From assembly GCA_964617995.1 (NCBI GenBank), contig CAZTXD010000127.1, forward strand, positions 1-10,877: a stretch of 10,877 bases of DNA. Reading direction: 5' to 3'. How positions within the stretch are numbered: the stretch's first letter is position 1; every line of letters begins with the position of its first letter. Of the stretch, positions 1 to 6,376 are shown piece by piece. Position numbers and translations under genes: made by a program. The notes under the pieces were generated by a model. That model saw only the letters and a program-made list of their open reading frames with translations, was not told the DNA's origin and ran no database searches. The DNA is from CAZTXD01 sp964617995 (GTDB taxonomy: Bacteria > Actinomycetota > Acidimicrobiia > Spongiisociales > ZC4RG35).

Positions 1-374
1 CGGTATGGCTGATGGTGGGCTTCTTCCAGCAGATACCCCGGGAGATCGAGGAGGCGGCCAACGTCGACGGCGCCAGTCTTTGGGGCAGGCTCCGCTTCAT
101 CGTCGCTCCCCTCGCCGCTCCCGCGATGATCACCATCGGTGTGCTGGCCTTCCGTGAAGCCTGGAACGAGTTCACTCTGGTGCTGGTGCTCACCAGCTCG
201 CCGGGGAAACGCACCCTGCCCTTCGAGCTCTACCTCATGCAGGGGATAGAGGGGATCGCCAACTTCCCCGGCGAGGCGGCGTTCACTCTCCTCACCGTGC
301 TCCCCTTCATACTCGTGTACACGAGGATCGAGAAGTACGTCGTCGCCGGCCTCCTCTCCGGTTCGGGCAAATGA
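1..374 (+). CDS. Carbohydrate-type ABC transporter permease, MalG/UgpE-like (3' end only)
   Basis: This is the C-terminal 123 residues of an inner-membrane permease of a binding-protein-dependent ABC importer. The frame is already open at base 3 (V-W-L before the first internal Met at base 12), so the gene starts outside the window. The EAA loop that docks the ATPase is clear: E-E-A-A-x-x-D-G, then I-V-A-P-L about ten residues later. Two hydrophobic segments follow (ITIGVLAF... and FTLLTVLPFILVY), and the end, R-I-E-K-Y-V-V-A-G-L-L-S-G, is the usual C-terminus of the MalG/UgpE class. That class imports sugars, glycerol-phosphate and related polyols; the substrate here is unknown. Its TGA overlaps the ATG of the next gene (ATGA), so the two are co-transcribed and probably translationally coupled. 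The partner permease, binding protein and ATPase would lie to the left. Confidence 0.93.
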   Translation, partial: VWLMVGFFQQIPREIEEAANVDGASLWGRLRFIVAPLAAPAMITIGVLAFREAWNEFTLVLVLTSSPGKRTLPFELYLMQGIEGIANFPGEAAFTLLTVLPFILVYTRIEKYVVAGLLSGSGK

Positions 375-1312
375 GGAACGAGCCTGGCCGACACCGCGTC
401 GTAGTGGCCGAGTTCCTCCCCGACCGACATCTCACCGCGCTGGCCGAAAGGCTGACCGTGGTCTACGACCCGGATCTGCACGCCGATCGGGAGAACCTAC
501 TCGAGCAGGTACGCGACGCCCGGGCCGTCCTCATCCGCAACCGAACCCGGATCGACGGCGAGTTCCTGAAAGCCGCGCTCCGCCTCGAGGTCGTCGGCCG
601 ACTGGGAGTGGGTCTCGACAACATCGACCTGGCGGCCGCCACCGCCGCCGGGGTGCGGGTGATCCCCGCCTACGGAGCGAATGCGGTCTCGGTGGCGGAA
701 TACGTGATGGGGGCGATCCTCGTTCTGACACGGGGGGTGTTCTCGATGACGGCGTCGATGGTCGAAGGTCACTGGCCCCGGCAGGGACACGCCTTTGGAC
801 GTGAACTGATGGGAAAGAACCTGGGCCTGGTCGGGTTCGGCTCGATCGCCCGGGAGGTGGCTGGGCGTGCCTCGGCGTTCGATATGCGGATCCTCGCCTT
901 CGATCCGTACGTAGCCGGGGAGAAGGGCTGGATGGATGCCGAGCCCGTCGACTTGCCAACGCTGCTGAGAGAGTCAGACATCGTGAGCATCCACACCCCG
1001 CTCACCGACGAGACCCGCAACCTGATCGACGCCGGGGCCCTGGAGGTCATGAAGCCCGGCGCCATCCTCATCAACACCTCCCGGGGCGGCGTAGTCGACG
1101 AGGTGGCCCTGGCACGGGCCTTGCGGACCGGGTCCCTGGGAGGCGCCGCCCTCGATGTCTTCGCGACCGAGCCCCTCGGTCCCGACCCGGCCGCCGTGTT
1201 CGCCGGTCTCGAGAACCTGATCCTCACCCCTCACCTGGCAGGCAACACGGCCGAGTCCGTCGACCGGGTCGCCCACATGATCGTCGAAGCGGTCCTAGGA
1301 GAACTCGAGTGA
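371..1312 (+). CDS. D-isomer-specific 2-hydroxyacid dehydrogenase (phosphoglycerate dehydrogenase / hydroxypyruvate reductase-like)
   Basis: A 313-residue cytoplasmic NAD(P)-dependent enzyme interconverting a 2-hydroxyacid and its 2-oxoacid. The split catalytic domain contains G-R-L-G-V-G-L-D-N-I-D at about 76-86. The Rossmann loop is G155-F-G-S-I-A160, and Asp178 at the end of the next strand favours NAD over NADP. The family catalytic triad is intact: Arg238 (T-S-R-G-G), Glu267 (A-T-E-P-L) and His288 (T-P-H-L-A-G). The length is that of short family members; there is no C-terminal ACT domain, so it is not a serine-regulated SerA of the long type. The ATG overlaps the permease stop, with no good Shine-Dalgarno, as expected for coupling. 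Being in a sugar-type transporter operon suggests a catabolic role on a transported hydroxyacid or on glyoxylate/hydroxypyruvate rather than serine synthesis. Family assignment is firm; the substrate is not resolved. Confidence 0.93.
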   Translation: MRNEPGRHRVVVAEFLPDRHLTALAERLTVVYDPDLHADRENLLEQVRDARAVLIRNRTRIDGEFLKAALRLEVVGRLGVGLDNIDLAAATAAGVRVIPAYGANAVSVAEYVMGAILVLTRGVFSMTASMVEGHWPRQGHAFGRELMGKNLGLVGFGSIAREVAGRASAFDMRILAFDPYVAGEKGWMDAEPVDLPTLLRESDIVSIHTPLTDETRNLIDAGALEVMKPGAILINTSRGGVVDEVALARALRTGSLGGAALDVFATEPLGPDPAAVFAGLENLILTPHLAGNTAESVDRVAHMIVEAVLGELE

Positions 1313-1322
1313 CCGGGACCGG

Positions 1323-2546
1323 TCAAAGGAGGAGGCGCTCCTCGTATTCGACCCGGGACAGCAAATGGGGATCCCCGTCGGTGACCAGCACCATGTCCTC
1401 CAACCGAACGCCGCCTCCACCCCGGACGCCGGGAACCCACACCAGAGGCTCGACGGCGAAGACCATGTTGGGTTGGAACTCATAGGTGGTTGCGCCCGGG
1501 AGCGTCTCGCCGATGTAGGGAGGCTCGTTGGCGCCCATGCCGATCCCATGGCCTATAAAGAGGCTGAACAGATGGTCGTCCAGCCCGTGGTCGGCGATCT
1601 TGGCGATTATGGCGTCGGCGCAGTCCCGGTTCGTGAGGCCGGGGCGCATCTTGTCGACACCCGCCATCAGGGCCTCGTACACCGCCGTATAGATCCGCTG
1701 CTGGTCCCGGGATGGTCGACCCACGATGGTGGTGCGTCCGATGTCGGCGAAGTAACCGTTCCACATCGCTCCGATGTCGATGAAGCAGATGTCCTGATTG
1801 CGGATGATCTTGTCGGTAGCCAGCCGGTGAGGAGGCGACATGTGCTCCCCCGAGGCGACGAAGGGAGTGATGACGTGGGCCATCTCCCCCCCGAGACGGA
1901 ACAATGTCTGCATGGCGTCCGCAGCCACCTCCAGCTCGCGCCGTCCCGCCCTGGTCTCGTCCAGTGCCCGCTGGGTGACCGAGTCGCCGATCGCACACGC
2001 CTCCTCGATCACGGCGATCTCCAGGTCGGTCTTGATCCACCGAGCCTCCTGCATGACGGTGTCACCATCCACGAGCTCGAGGTCGGGAAGGTGCGTGGCC
2101 ATCGATCGGACGAACGAGATATTGGCCTGATCGACGGCCAGTCGACCCCCCTCCAGTCCCCGCTCCCGCAGCAAGGGAGTGAGTATCTCTGTGACGAAAC
2201 CGTCGACCAGCTCGCGTTGCTCCATTATCGGGACAGCATGGGCATCCCCTATCCAGCTCATCCCGAATCGGGCCTTGTCGATCTCTCCCCCTGAACCGAG
2301 GAGAATCGGCTCCTGCCCCGGGGCCAGCAGGGCGCCGTTGAGTGAGGTGGTCTTCCCGGCGATCAACTGGGCTCGCAATGCCGTCAGATAGCGGACGTTC
2401 TCGTCTTTCCAGACCAGCAGGGCATCGGCCTCAGAAGCGGCGAGAGCATCGTGGGTCCGGGCGACCCGCTGCCGTCGCAGCTCGGCGAAGTCGTACCGAT
2501 CCTCCCAGTCGACGGCGAACGGCCCCTTGGCGTACCTAGATGTCAC
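1323..2546 (-). CDS. M24 family metallopeptidase (aminopeptidase P / creatinase fold)
   Basis: A 407-residue cytoplasmic protein with a creatinase-like N-terminal domain (about 20-165) and a C-terminal pita-bread domain. All five dinuclear-metal ligands of M24 peptidases are visible: Asp257 (F-I-D-I-G), Asp268 (F-A-D-I-G-R-T), His333 (I-G-H-G-I-G), Glu366 (A-V-E-P) and Glu383 (R-L-E-D). The His of the P-P-H motif (His240) is the usual substrate-side histidine. So it is probably an active metal hydrolase rather than a metal-less creatinase. M24 members in catabolic loci include Xaa-Pro dipeptidases, ectoine hydrolase and the DMSP lyase DddP; I cannot choose between them, though plain peptidase-like is the default. 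The start is GTG at 2544-2546, with GGAG a few bases upstream. It is a single gene, convergent with the dehydrogenase (10-base gap) and divergent from the GntR gene, which may control it. Confidence 0.9.
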   Translation of the reverse strand: MTSRYAKGPFAVDWEDRYDFAELRRQRVARTHDALAASEADALLVWKDENVRYLTALRAQLIAGKTTSLNGALLAPGQEPILLGSGGEIDKARFGMSWIGDAHAVPIMEQRELVDGFVTEILTPLLRERGLEGGRLAVDQANISFVRSMATHLPDLELVDGDTVMQEARWIKTDLEIAVIEEACAIGDSVTQRALDETRAGRRELEVAADAMQTLFRLGGEMAHVITPFVASGEHMSPPHRLATDKIIRNQDICFIDIGAMWNGYFADIGRTTIVGRPSRDQQRIYTAVYEALMAGVDKMRPGLTNRDCADAIIAKIADHGLDDHLFSLFIGHGIGMGANEPPYIGETLPGATTYEFQPNMVFAVEPLVWVPGVRGGGGVRLEDMVLVTDGDPHLLSRVEYEERLLL

Positions 2547-2598
2547 TCAACTCCAACCACTCGCTTCGGCCGCGACCGTTGTCAGGTCCACAGCCTGT

Positions 2599-2620
2599 TG
2601 TCTATAGTAGGTATAGTACA
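2599..2620. promoter_or_regulatory. AT-rich divergent promoter with gapped inverted repeat, M24 gene / GntR gene
   Basis: The 163-base gap between the M24 gene and the GntR gene is GC-rich except for this patch. It holds a gapped inverted repeat, TGTCTATA (2599-2606) and TATAGTACA (2612-2620), which pair apart from one extra base in the right arm. TATAGT at 2612-2617 is a -10-like hexamer facing the GntR gene, and TACTAT/TATAGA can be read toward the M24 gene. No convincing -35 is seen. Half-sites of this TGT...ACA type and size are typical of GntR operators, so autoregulation is the simplest reading. A small hairpin (GACCT at 2677-2681, AGGTC at 2686-2690, loop GCGG) lies nearer the GntR start. 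The rest of the gap shows nothing. Confidence 0.45.
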
Positions 2621-2696
2621 GAACCGTCATCGGGTTCATCAACACGTAGGGTCGGAGGCCGTATCGGCTCGCCGAGGACCTGCGGAGGTCGCCGTC

Positions 2697-2703
2697 AGGG
2701 GAG
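2697..2703 (+). promoter_or_regulatory. Ribosome binding site of the GntR gene
   Basis: AGGGGAG lies 6 bases before the ATG at 2710 and fixes that start over the internal Met at residue 14. Confidence 0.7.
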
Positions 2704-2709
2704 ATATCG

Positions 2710-3378
2710 ATGGCCGCTGGAGAAGGACTGGGCTTGGTAACGGCCGGGATGTCGCGTCGGCTCACCGCCGTCGACCTGGTGCGGGAGACGCTGCGGGCCG
2801 CCATCCTGCGCGGTGACCTCCCCGGAGAGACGCGCCTGGTGCAGACCGAGATCGCCTCCCAGCTCGGTGTCAGCACCACCCCAGTCCGCGAGGCGATGCG
2901 GGACCTCGCCAGCGAAGGCCTGATAACGCTCGACAGCCACCGGATAGGGACCGTCCGCAAGCCGGAGTGGGACGAGATGGTGGAGATCGTCGAGATACGC
3001 CGATCCCTGGAGAGGGTGGCGATCGAGCGTTCGATGGCTCACATCTCCGCAGAGGAACTGAAGGAGGCCCGGCGTCTGGCCGACGATCTCGCCGATGAGG
3101 AGGACCTGGGGTCGTGGGTCCAGAAGAACCGCGACTTCCACTCCATCTTCCACCGGGCCACGGCGACCAGCCGACTCGGCAACATACTCGTGTCACTCGA
3201 GAGCGCGGGAGGCGTGTTCGTGGCCCAGGCCCAGCGACTGCACCCCGAGATCCGGAGGAGGGCCGTCGCCGACCACTACTCCCTCCTCGCCGCCTACACC
3301 GAGGGAGACATCGACGGGGCCGTGGACATCCAGTACCGCCACATCAGCCTGCCCCTCGACGCCTTCGAGATGCAATGA
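2710..3378 (+). CDS. GntR family transcriptional regulator, FadR/FCD subfamily
   Basis: A 222-residue DNA-binding regulator. The N-terminal winged helix-turn-helix (about 18-85) contains the signature I-L-x-G-x-L-x-P-G, then T-E-I-A-S-Q-L-G-V-S-T-T-P-V-R-E-A-M-R-D-L. The all-helical C-terminal FCD ligand domain (about 95-217) has R-R-S-L-E at the first helix, N140-x-x-F-H144, His189 (A-D-H-Y) and His211 (Y-R-H-I). These are the positions that bind a metal ion and a carboxylate ligand in FCD proteins, with Asn in the position often occupied by Asp. FCD regulators generally repress catabolic genes for organic acids such as glycolate, lactate, gluconate and uronates, and release DNA on binding a pathway intermediate. 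It stands alone between two minus-strand genes and is the only regulator in the window, so it is the best candidate for controlling all three divergent promoter regions. That regulon is inference. Confidence 0.95.
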   Translation: MAAGEGLGLVTAGMSRRLTAVDLVRETLRAAILRGDLPGETRLVQTEIASQLGVSTTPVREAMRDLASEGLITLDSHRIGTVRKPEWDEMVEIVEIRRSLERVAIERSMAHISAEELKEARRLADDLADEEDLGSWVQKNRDFHSIFHRATATSRLGNILVSLESAGGVFVAQAQRLHPEIRRRAVADHYSLLAAYTEGDIDGAVDIQYRHISLPLDAFEMQ

Positions 3379-3391
3379 TCAGTCGAAGGCG
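3360..3391. terminator. Stem-loop between convergent GntR and aldolase genes
   Basis: A perfect 9-bp inverted repeat, CGCCTTCGA (3360-3368) and TCGAAGGCG (3383-3391), has a 14-base loop containing the GntR stop codon. A second, weaker hairpin follows, with AGT(T)CCC at 3404-3410 pairing GGGACT at 3421-3426. There is no T-run, so a classical intrinsic terminator is not shown. Placement in a 49-base convergent gap fits bidirectional or Rho-assisted termination, or protection of the mRNA end. Confidence 0.45.
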
Positions 3392-3427
3392 GAAGTGAGC
3401 CGAAGTTCCCGTTGCCATCGGGGACTG

Positions 3428-4201
3428 TCACCAGCTGGACTCGAACGTGGTCCGGATAGCGGCCATTCCCTCCGTGACCAGCTTGACGTCGCTGACCGCC
3501 GAGATGAGCGTGCAGCCCTTCTCGAGCAGCAGGGCGGCGTACTCGGGGTTGGGGGTGACCGCTCCCCACTGCTTGCCGTGGGCCCGGGATGCCGCTGCTA
3601 CCCGATCGAGAGCCTCGATGCACCGCCGATGCGTGTAGTCACCGATCACACCCATCGCCTGGCTGAGGTCGGACGGACCCACGAACAGGAGATCGACCCC
3701 GTCAACGGCCGCGATGGCGTCGACCTCCTCGACGGCCCCAACGGTCTCGATCTGGATGGCCACGAAGGTCTCCCGATTGGCCTTCTCGGTGAACTCGTTC
3801 AGCGGCATCGTGCCGAAGCGACCATCGTGACCCAACGGATTGAGTCCCCGTCTCCCCCGGGGGTGGAACTTGGCCCAACCCACGACCTCTTCGGCCTGGG
3901 CGGCGGAATGGATCTGAGCCGCCATCACCCCCGAGGCGCCTGCCTCGAGACAACGGGTGACGAGGGCGTAGTCGGTGGGTGGCACTCGAACGAAGCTCTC
4001 CAGCCCGTAGGCCTTCCCGACGGCGGAGGCCACCTCGACGTCCCCGGTGGTGAGACCGGCATGCTCGAGGTCGACCCACAGCCCGTCGAAACCCCCATTC
4101 ATCCCCAGGAAGTGGATCACATTGGGATGGAACATCTTCCCCACCCCGAACACGTTCAACCTCTCCCCGGCCTGCATTCGCTTCTTCATGGTGGCGGCCA
4201 T
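3428..4201 (-). CDS. HpcH/HpaI-type class II aldolase (2-oxo-acid retro-aldolase)
   Basis: A 257-residue metal-dependent TIM-barrel aldolase, the usual length for the family. Comparison with HpaI (4-hydroxy-2-oxoheptanedioate aldolase) finds the known active-site residues at nearly the same spacing: Asp44 and His47 (V-D-L-E-H), Arg72 (V-R-V-P), Gln150 and Glu152 (I-Q-I-E-T), and Asp178 (V-G-P-S-D-L-S). Glu152 and Asp178 hold the divalent metal that binds the pyruvate enolate. The expected reaction is reversible cleavage of a 4-hydroxy-2-oxo acid to pyruvate (or a substituted pyruvate) and an aldehyde. Related members act on 2-keto-3-deoxy sugar acids. AGGAGG at 4208-4213, six bases before the ATG, is a strong ribosome binding site. 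It is a single gene, divergent from the amidohydrolase operon and sharing its promoter region, which suggests a joint pathway. The aldehyde partner is unknown. Confidence 0.93.
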   Translation of the reverse strand: MAATMKKRMQAGERLNVFGVGKMFHPNVIHFLGMNGGFDGLWVDLEHAGLTTGDVEVASAVGKAYGLESFVRVPPTDYALVTRCLEAGASGVMAAQIHSAAQAEEVVGWAKFHPRGRRGLNPLGHDGRFGTMPLNEFTEKANRETFVAIQIETVGAVEEVDAIAAVDGVDLLFVGPSDLSQAMGVIGDYTHRRCIEALDRVAAASRAHGKQWGAVTPNPEYAALLLEKGCTLISAVSDVKLVTEGMAAIRTTFESSW

Positions 4202-4207
4202 CCCGCA

Positions 4208-4213
4208 CCTCCT
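4208..4213 (-). promoter_or_regulatory. Ribosome binding site of the aldolase gene
   Basis: CCTCCT on the plus strand reads AGGAGG toward the aldolase ATG at 4201, with 6 bases between. It is the strongest Shine-Dalgarno in the window together with that of the HMGL-like gene. Confidence 0.75.
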
Positions 4214-4245
4214 CTTGTCGGACGTTTCAACCGGCTCTGATCGGT

Positions 4246-4271
4246 ATTCGGCAAAATGTATGATGCACCCT
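4246..4271. promoter_or_regulatory. Divergent promoter/operator region, aldolase / amidohydrolase operon
   Basis: This is the AT-rich part of the 134-base divergent gap. TATGAT (4259-4264) is a good -10 for the plus-strand amidohydrolase operon. TACATT (reverse complement of 4255-4260) is a -10-like hexamer for the aldolase. They overlap, so the two promoters would compete or be controlled together. No good -35 is seen. Aligned without gaps to the 26-bp palindrome at 10564-10589, 16 of 26 bases agree, including ATTC-G at the left and GATGCA toward the right. The symmetry itself is poor here (about half the pairs), apart from a short TGTAT-G-ATGCA element with 4 of 5 pairs. Confidence 0.45.
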
Positions 4272-4282
4272 ATGAACTGGCT

Positions 4283-4302
4283 GGCGGGTGACGTTACCCG
4301 CC
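4283..4302 (+). repeat. 20-nt inverted repeat in the probable 5' UTR of the amidohydrolase operon
   Basis: GGCGGGT (4283-4289) and ACCCGCC (4296-4302) are perfect 7-bp arms around GACGTT. Inner A-C-G-T pairing makes the whole element symmetric at 9 of 10 positions, and as RNA the tenth is a G-U wobble. A further U-G and C-G pair extend the stem to 4281/4304. It lies downstream of the -10 at 4259-4264 and about 34 bases before the ATG at 4336. It could be a protein operator or a UTR hairpin. No T-run follows, so a simple terminator is unlikely. Confidence 0.6.
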
Positions 4303-4335
4303 GGAAGCAGAACCACGCGGAGGAGAAGACCGGAC

Positions 4336-5328
4336 ATGCCCATCGTCGACCTGCACGCCCATATCACCCCGGAACGATACAAAGAGGCGATCCGATCCCA
4401 GGGGAGCTGGTATGGCCTGGATGCCCGCGCCGGTGAGCTCGACCGGGGCGGATTCGCCCAGCCTCTGGCCGTCCGTCTGGAGGAGATGGATGGCTTCGGA
4501 GTCGACATGCAGCTCCTCACCCCCACGGTGGGCTTCTACCAGTACGAGAACGATCTCGGCGTCACCCATCAGATCCATCGCGAATGCAACGACGAGATCC
4601 ACGAGATCGTAACCCAGCACCCCGACAGGTTCCTGGGCATGGGGACCATCCCCATGCAGGATCCGCCGAGTGCCATCGCCGAGATGGAGCGCGTGATGGA
4701 CCTCGGTTTCAAAGGCGTGATCATCAACGACCACGTAGCGGGCGAGACCTACGACAGCCCCCGGTTTCGGCCCTTCTTCGATGCTGCCCAGCAGGCAGGG
4801 GCCCTGCTCTTCTTCCATCAAGGCGGTCAGACGATCACCACCGGGAGGATCGATCGATACAAGCTACCCAACGCCGTCGGCAACCTGACCGAGCGGACGC
4901 TGGTCTTCGCCACCTTGGTGTTCGGCGGTGTGCTGGACAGGTTCCCCGATCTGAAGCTCCTGCTCGCCCACGGGGGCGGCTACACCCCCTACGGCGTGGC
5001 CAGGATGGACAAGGTCGCGGGCGCGTTGCCGGGTGACTTCGACGGCAGGATGAACCCACCCTTCGGTCCCGACGACGGCTTCGACCACGAGCTCCCACCG
5101 AGCGACTACCTGCGGCGATTCCACTACGACTGCTGCACATACAGCGGACCGGTCCTGCGTTTCCTGGTCGACACCGTCGGGATCGACCGGGTGGTGCTCG
5201 GCACGGACTACCCGGCGCCGATGTTCCTCCACGACCCGGTGGACTGGCTACGGGGACTCCCCCAACTCGATGACGCCGAGAAGGAGGCGATCCTCGAAGA
5301 CACCTCCGCCAAACTGCTGGATCTGTGA
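4336..5328 (+). CDS. Amidohydrolase-2 family metal enzyme, ACMSD-like (decarboxylase/hydratase/hydrolase)
   Basis: A 330-residue TIM-barrel metallo-enzyme of the amidohydrolase superfamily. The metal ligands match the ACMSD class: His7 and His9 (D-L-H-A-H), His161 (F-F-H-Q-G-G), His212 (L-A-H-G-G-G) and Asp291 (G-T-D-Y-P). The stretch P-D-R-F-L-G-M-G-T-I-P at about 96-106 is typical of this subgroup, which holds non-oxidative decarboxylases (ACMSD, gamma-resorcylate and carboxyvanillate decarboxylases), LigJ-type hydratases and lactonases. The chemistry here is therefore undecided. I place the start at ATG 4336: the D-L-H-A-H strand begins two residues later, as in relatives, and GGAGGAG (4319-4325) precedes it. 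An upstream GTG at 4288 would add 16 Arg-rich residues and begin inside the hairpin. It is first of a three-gene operon, 13 bases before the next gene, and divergent from the aldolase. Confidence 0.92.
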   Translation: MPIVDLHAHITPERYKEAIRSQGSWYGLDARAGELDRGGFAQPLAVRLEEMDGFGVDMQLLTPTVGFYQYENDLGVTHQIHRECNDEIHEIVTQHPDRFLGMGTIPMQDPPSAIAEMERVMDLGFKGVIINDHVAGETYDSPRFRPFFDAAQQAGALLFFHQGGQTITTGRIDRYKLPNAVGNLTERTLVFATLVFGGVLDRFPDLKLLLAHGGGYTPYGVARMDKVAGALPGDFDGRMNPPFGPDDGFDHELPPSDYLRRFHYDCCTYSGPVLRFLVDTVGIDRVVLGTDYPAPMFLHDPVDWLRGLPQLDDAEKEAILEDTSAKLLDL

Positions 5329-5341
5329 CACCGAGAACAAC

Positions 5342-6376
5342 ATGAGGCAACTGCGATGGGGAGTGGTCGGGATCGGGAGATTCCTCCAGAGCACAATCGC
5401 CCCGGCCATGGCCTCCGAGCCCGAGTGCGAACTCGTCGCGGCGGTGAGTCGGGATCCCGACCGGGCGGCCACCTTCGCCGCCGCCTTCGACGTGGCCCAC
5501 ACCTACACCGACCTCGCCGACATGCTGGCCGACACGGAGGTCGACGCCGTCTACATCGCCACACCCAACGCCCTGCACGCCGCCCAGGTGATCGAATCGG
5601 CTCGATCCGGCAAGCACGTACTGTGTGAGAAACCGCTCGCCATCGACACGGCCTCGGCCGCGGCGGCGGTGGAGGCCTGCGCCGAGGCCGGTGTCCGACT
5701 GGGAGTCAACTTCCACAACCGACACATGCCATGGGTCCAGGATGTGCGCCGGCTGGTGGCTGATGGGATCGTAGGGCGGGTGGACCTCATCGAGGTCGAG
5801 GTCGGCTCGGGCCATCGCCGCTACGACAACTGGAGGGTCGATCCGGCGATGTCCGGCCTGGGATCGGTTCACAACGTCGGTGTCCATGCCCTCGACTTCC
5901 TGAGGCTCATCCTCGACGCCGAGGCGACGGCCGTAACGGCGATGTTCGACACCGGAGCTGAGGACCCATCCGTGGAGATGCTGGCTCTCCTCCTCCTTCG
6001 CTTCAGCAACGGCACTCTCGTCTACTGCAACTGCAACGAGAGCCTCCTTCATCCCACCAACGAGATCACGATCCACGGATCGAAGGGACGCATCGTCGGA
6101 TCAGGGCTGACACGCTCCCGGAACGACGGGGACCTGACCCTGTTGATCGGCGAGATCGAGACGGTCACCCACTATCCGGCACCCGACGCTCATCGGAGAT
6201 GTCTTGCCGCCTTCACCCGCGCCGCCCTCGACCACAGCGAGCCCGACCCCTCCGGCATCGATGGGCTGAGGAGCGTCGAGCTGTGCGAGGCCATCGCTCG
6301 GTCCGTGCGAGAAGGCCGGGAGGTGGTTGTCGACCGAGCAATCGTCGCTGGTCCAGGCACCGGGCCTGTGGCATGA
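5342..6376 (+). CDS. Gfo/Idh/MocA family NAD(P)-dependent oxidoreductase
   Basis: A 344-residue dehydrogenase with an N-terminal Rossmann domain and a C-terminal alpha/beta domain. The nucleotide loop is G7-V-V-G-I-G-R-F14; A-T-P-N-A-L-H is at about 73-79; the catalytic lysine is Lys97 in C-E-K-P. The second-domain motif D-x-G-x-H-x-x-D appears as N178-V-G-V-H182-A-L-D185, so His182 is kept but the position matching the catalytic Asp of inositol dehydrogenase is Asn. The family mostly oxidises sugars, inositols and sugar acids; LigC, which oxidises a muconate semialdehyde, is also a member. The ATG at 5342 is chosen because the Rossmann strand starts at residue 5. The Shine-Dalgarno is weak (GAGA). 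Upstream in-frame residues are the out-of-frame tail of the amidohydrolase. Its stop overlaps the next start (ATGA). Confidence 0.93.
   Translation: MRQLRWGVVGIGRFLQSTIAPAMASEPECELVAAVSRDPDRAATFAAAFDVAHTYTDLADMLADTEVDAVYIATPNALHAAQVIESARSGKHVLCEKPLAIDTASAAAAVEACAEAGVRLGVNFHNRHMPWVQDVRRLVADGIVGRVDLIEVEVGSGHRRYDNWRVDPAMSGLGSVHNVGVHALDFLRLILDAEATAVTAMFDTGAEDPSVEMLALLLLRFSNGTLVYCNCNESLLHPTNEITIHGSKGRIVGSGLTRSRNDGDLTLLIGEIETVTHYPAPDAHRRCLAAFTRAALDHSEPDPSGIDGLRSVELCEAIARSVREGREVVVDRAIVAGPGTGPVA

Noticed and set aside
1317..1324. GACCGGTC palindrome at the convergent dehydrogenase/M24 junction as a terminator
   Set aside because: Only 8 bp with no loop and no T-run; likely chance in GC-rich sequence.
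1365..2294. 309-codon plus-strand frame antisense to the M24 gene
   Set aside because: The M24 protein on the other strand has all five metal ligands in order; the antisense product shows nothing recognisable.
1323..2546. M24 protein as the DMSP lyase DddP or an ectoine hydrolase
   Set aside because: The metal ligands are those common to all M24 peptidases, and nothing in the neighbourhood points to DMSP or ectoine use; kept only as an untested alternative.
3095..4240. 381-codon plus-strand open frame across the GntR 3' end and the aldolase
   Set aside because: It covers parts of two well-supported genes on different strands and has no family motif; shadow frame.
4288..4335. GTG start for the amidohydrolase, adding 16 residues
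   Set aside because: It would begin inside the inverted repeat, has no ribosome binding site, and adds an Arg-rich leader before the conserved first strand.
5270..5341. Start of the Gfo/Idh gene inside the amidohydrolase gene
   Set aside because: The 24 extra residues are out-of-frame amidohydrolase sequence; the Rossmann fold begins at the ATG at 5342.
4835..6076. 413-codon minus-strand open frame antisense to the amidohydrolase and Gfo/Idh genes
   Set aside because: Its translation is low-complexity (His/Gly/Arg/Asp rich), without a recognisable domain, and both genes it would replace have full sets of family motifs. It is a high-GC shadow frame.
6199..6372. Upstream extension of the FMN enzyme (432-residue version)
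   Set aside because: The extra N-terminus is the Gfo/Idh gene read out of frame and is Arg/Pro rich. The ATG overlapping the preceding stop gives a normal-length protein.
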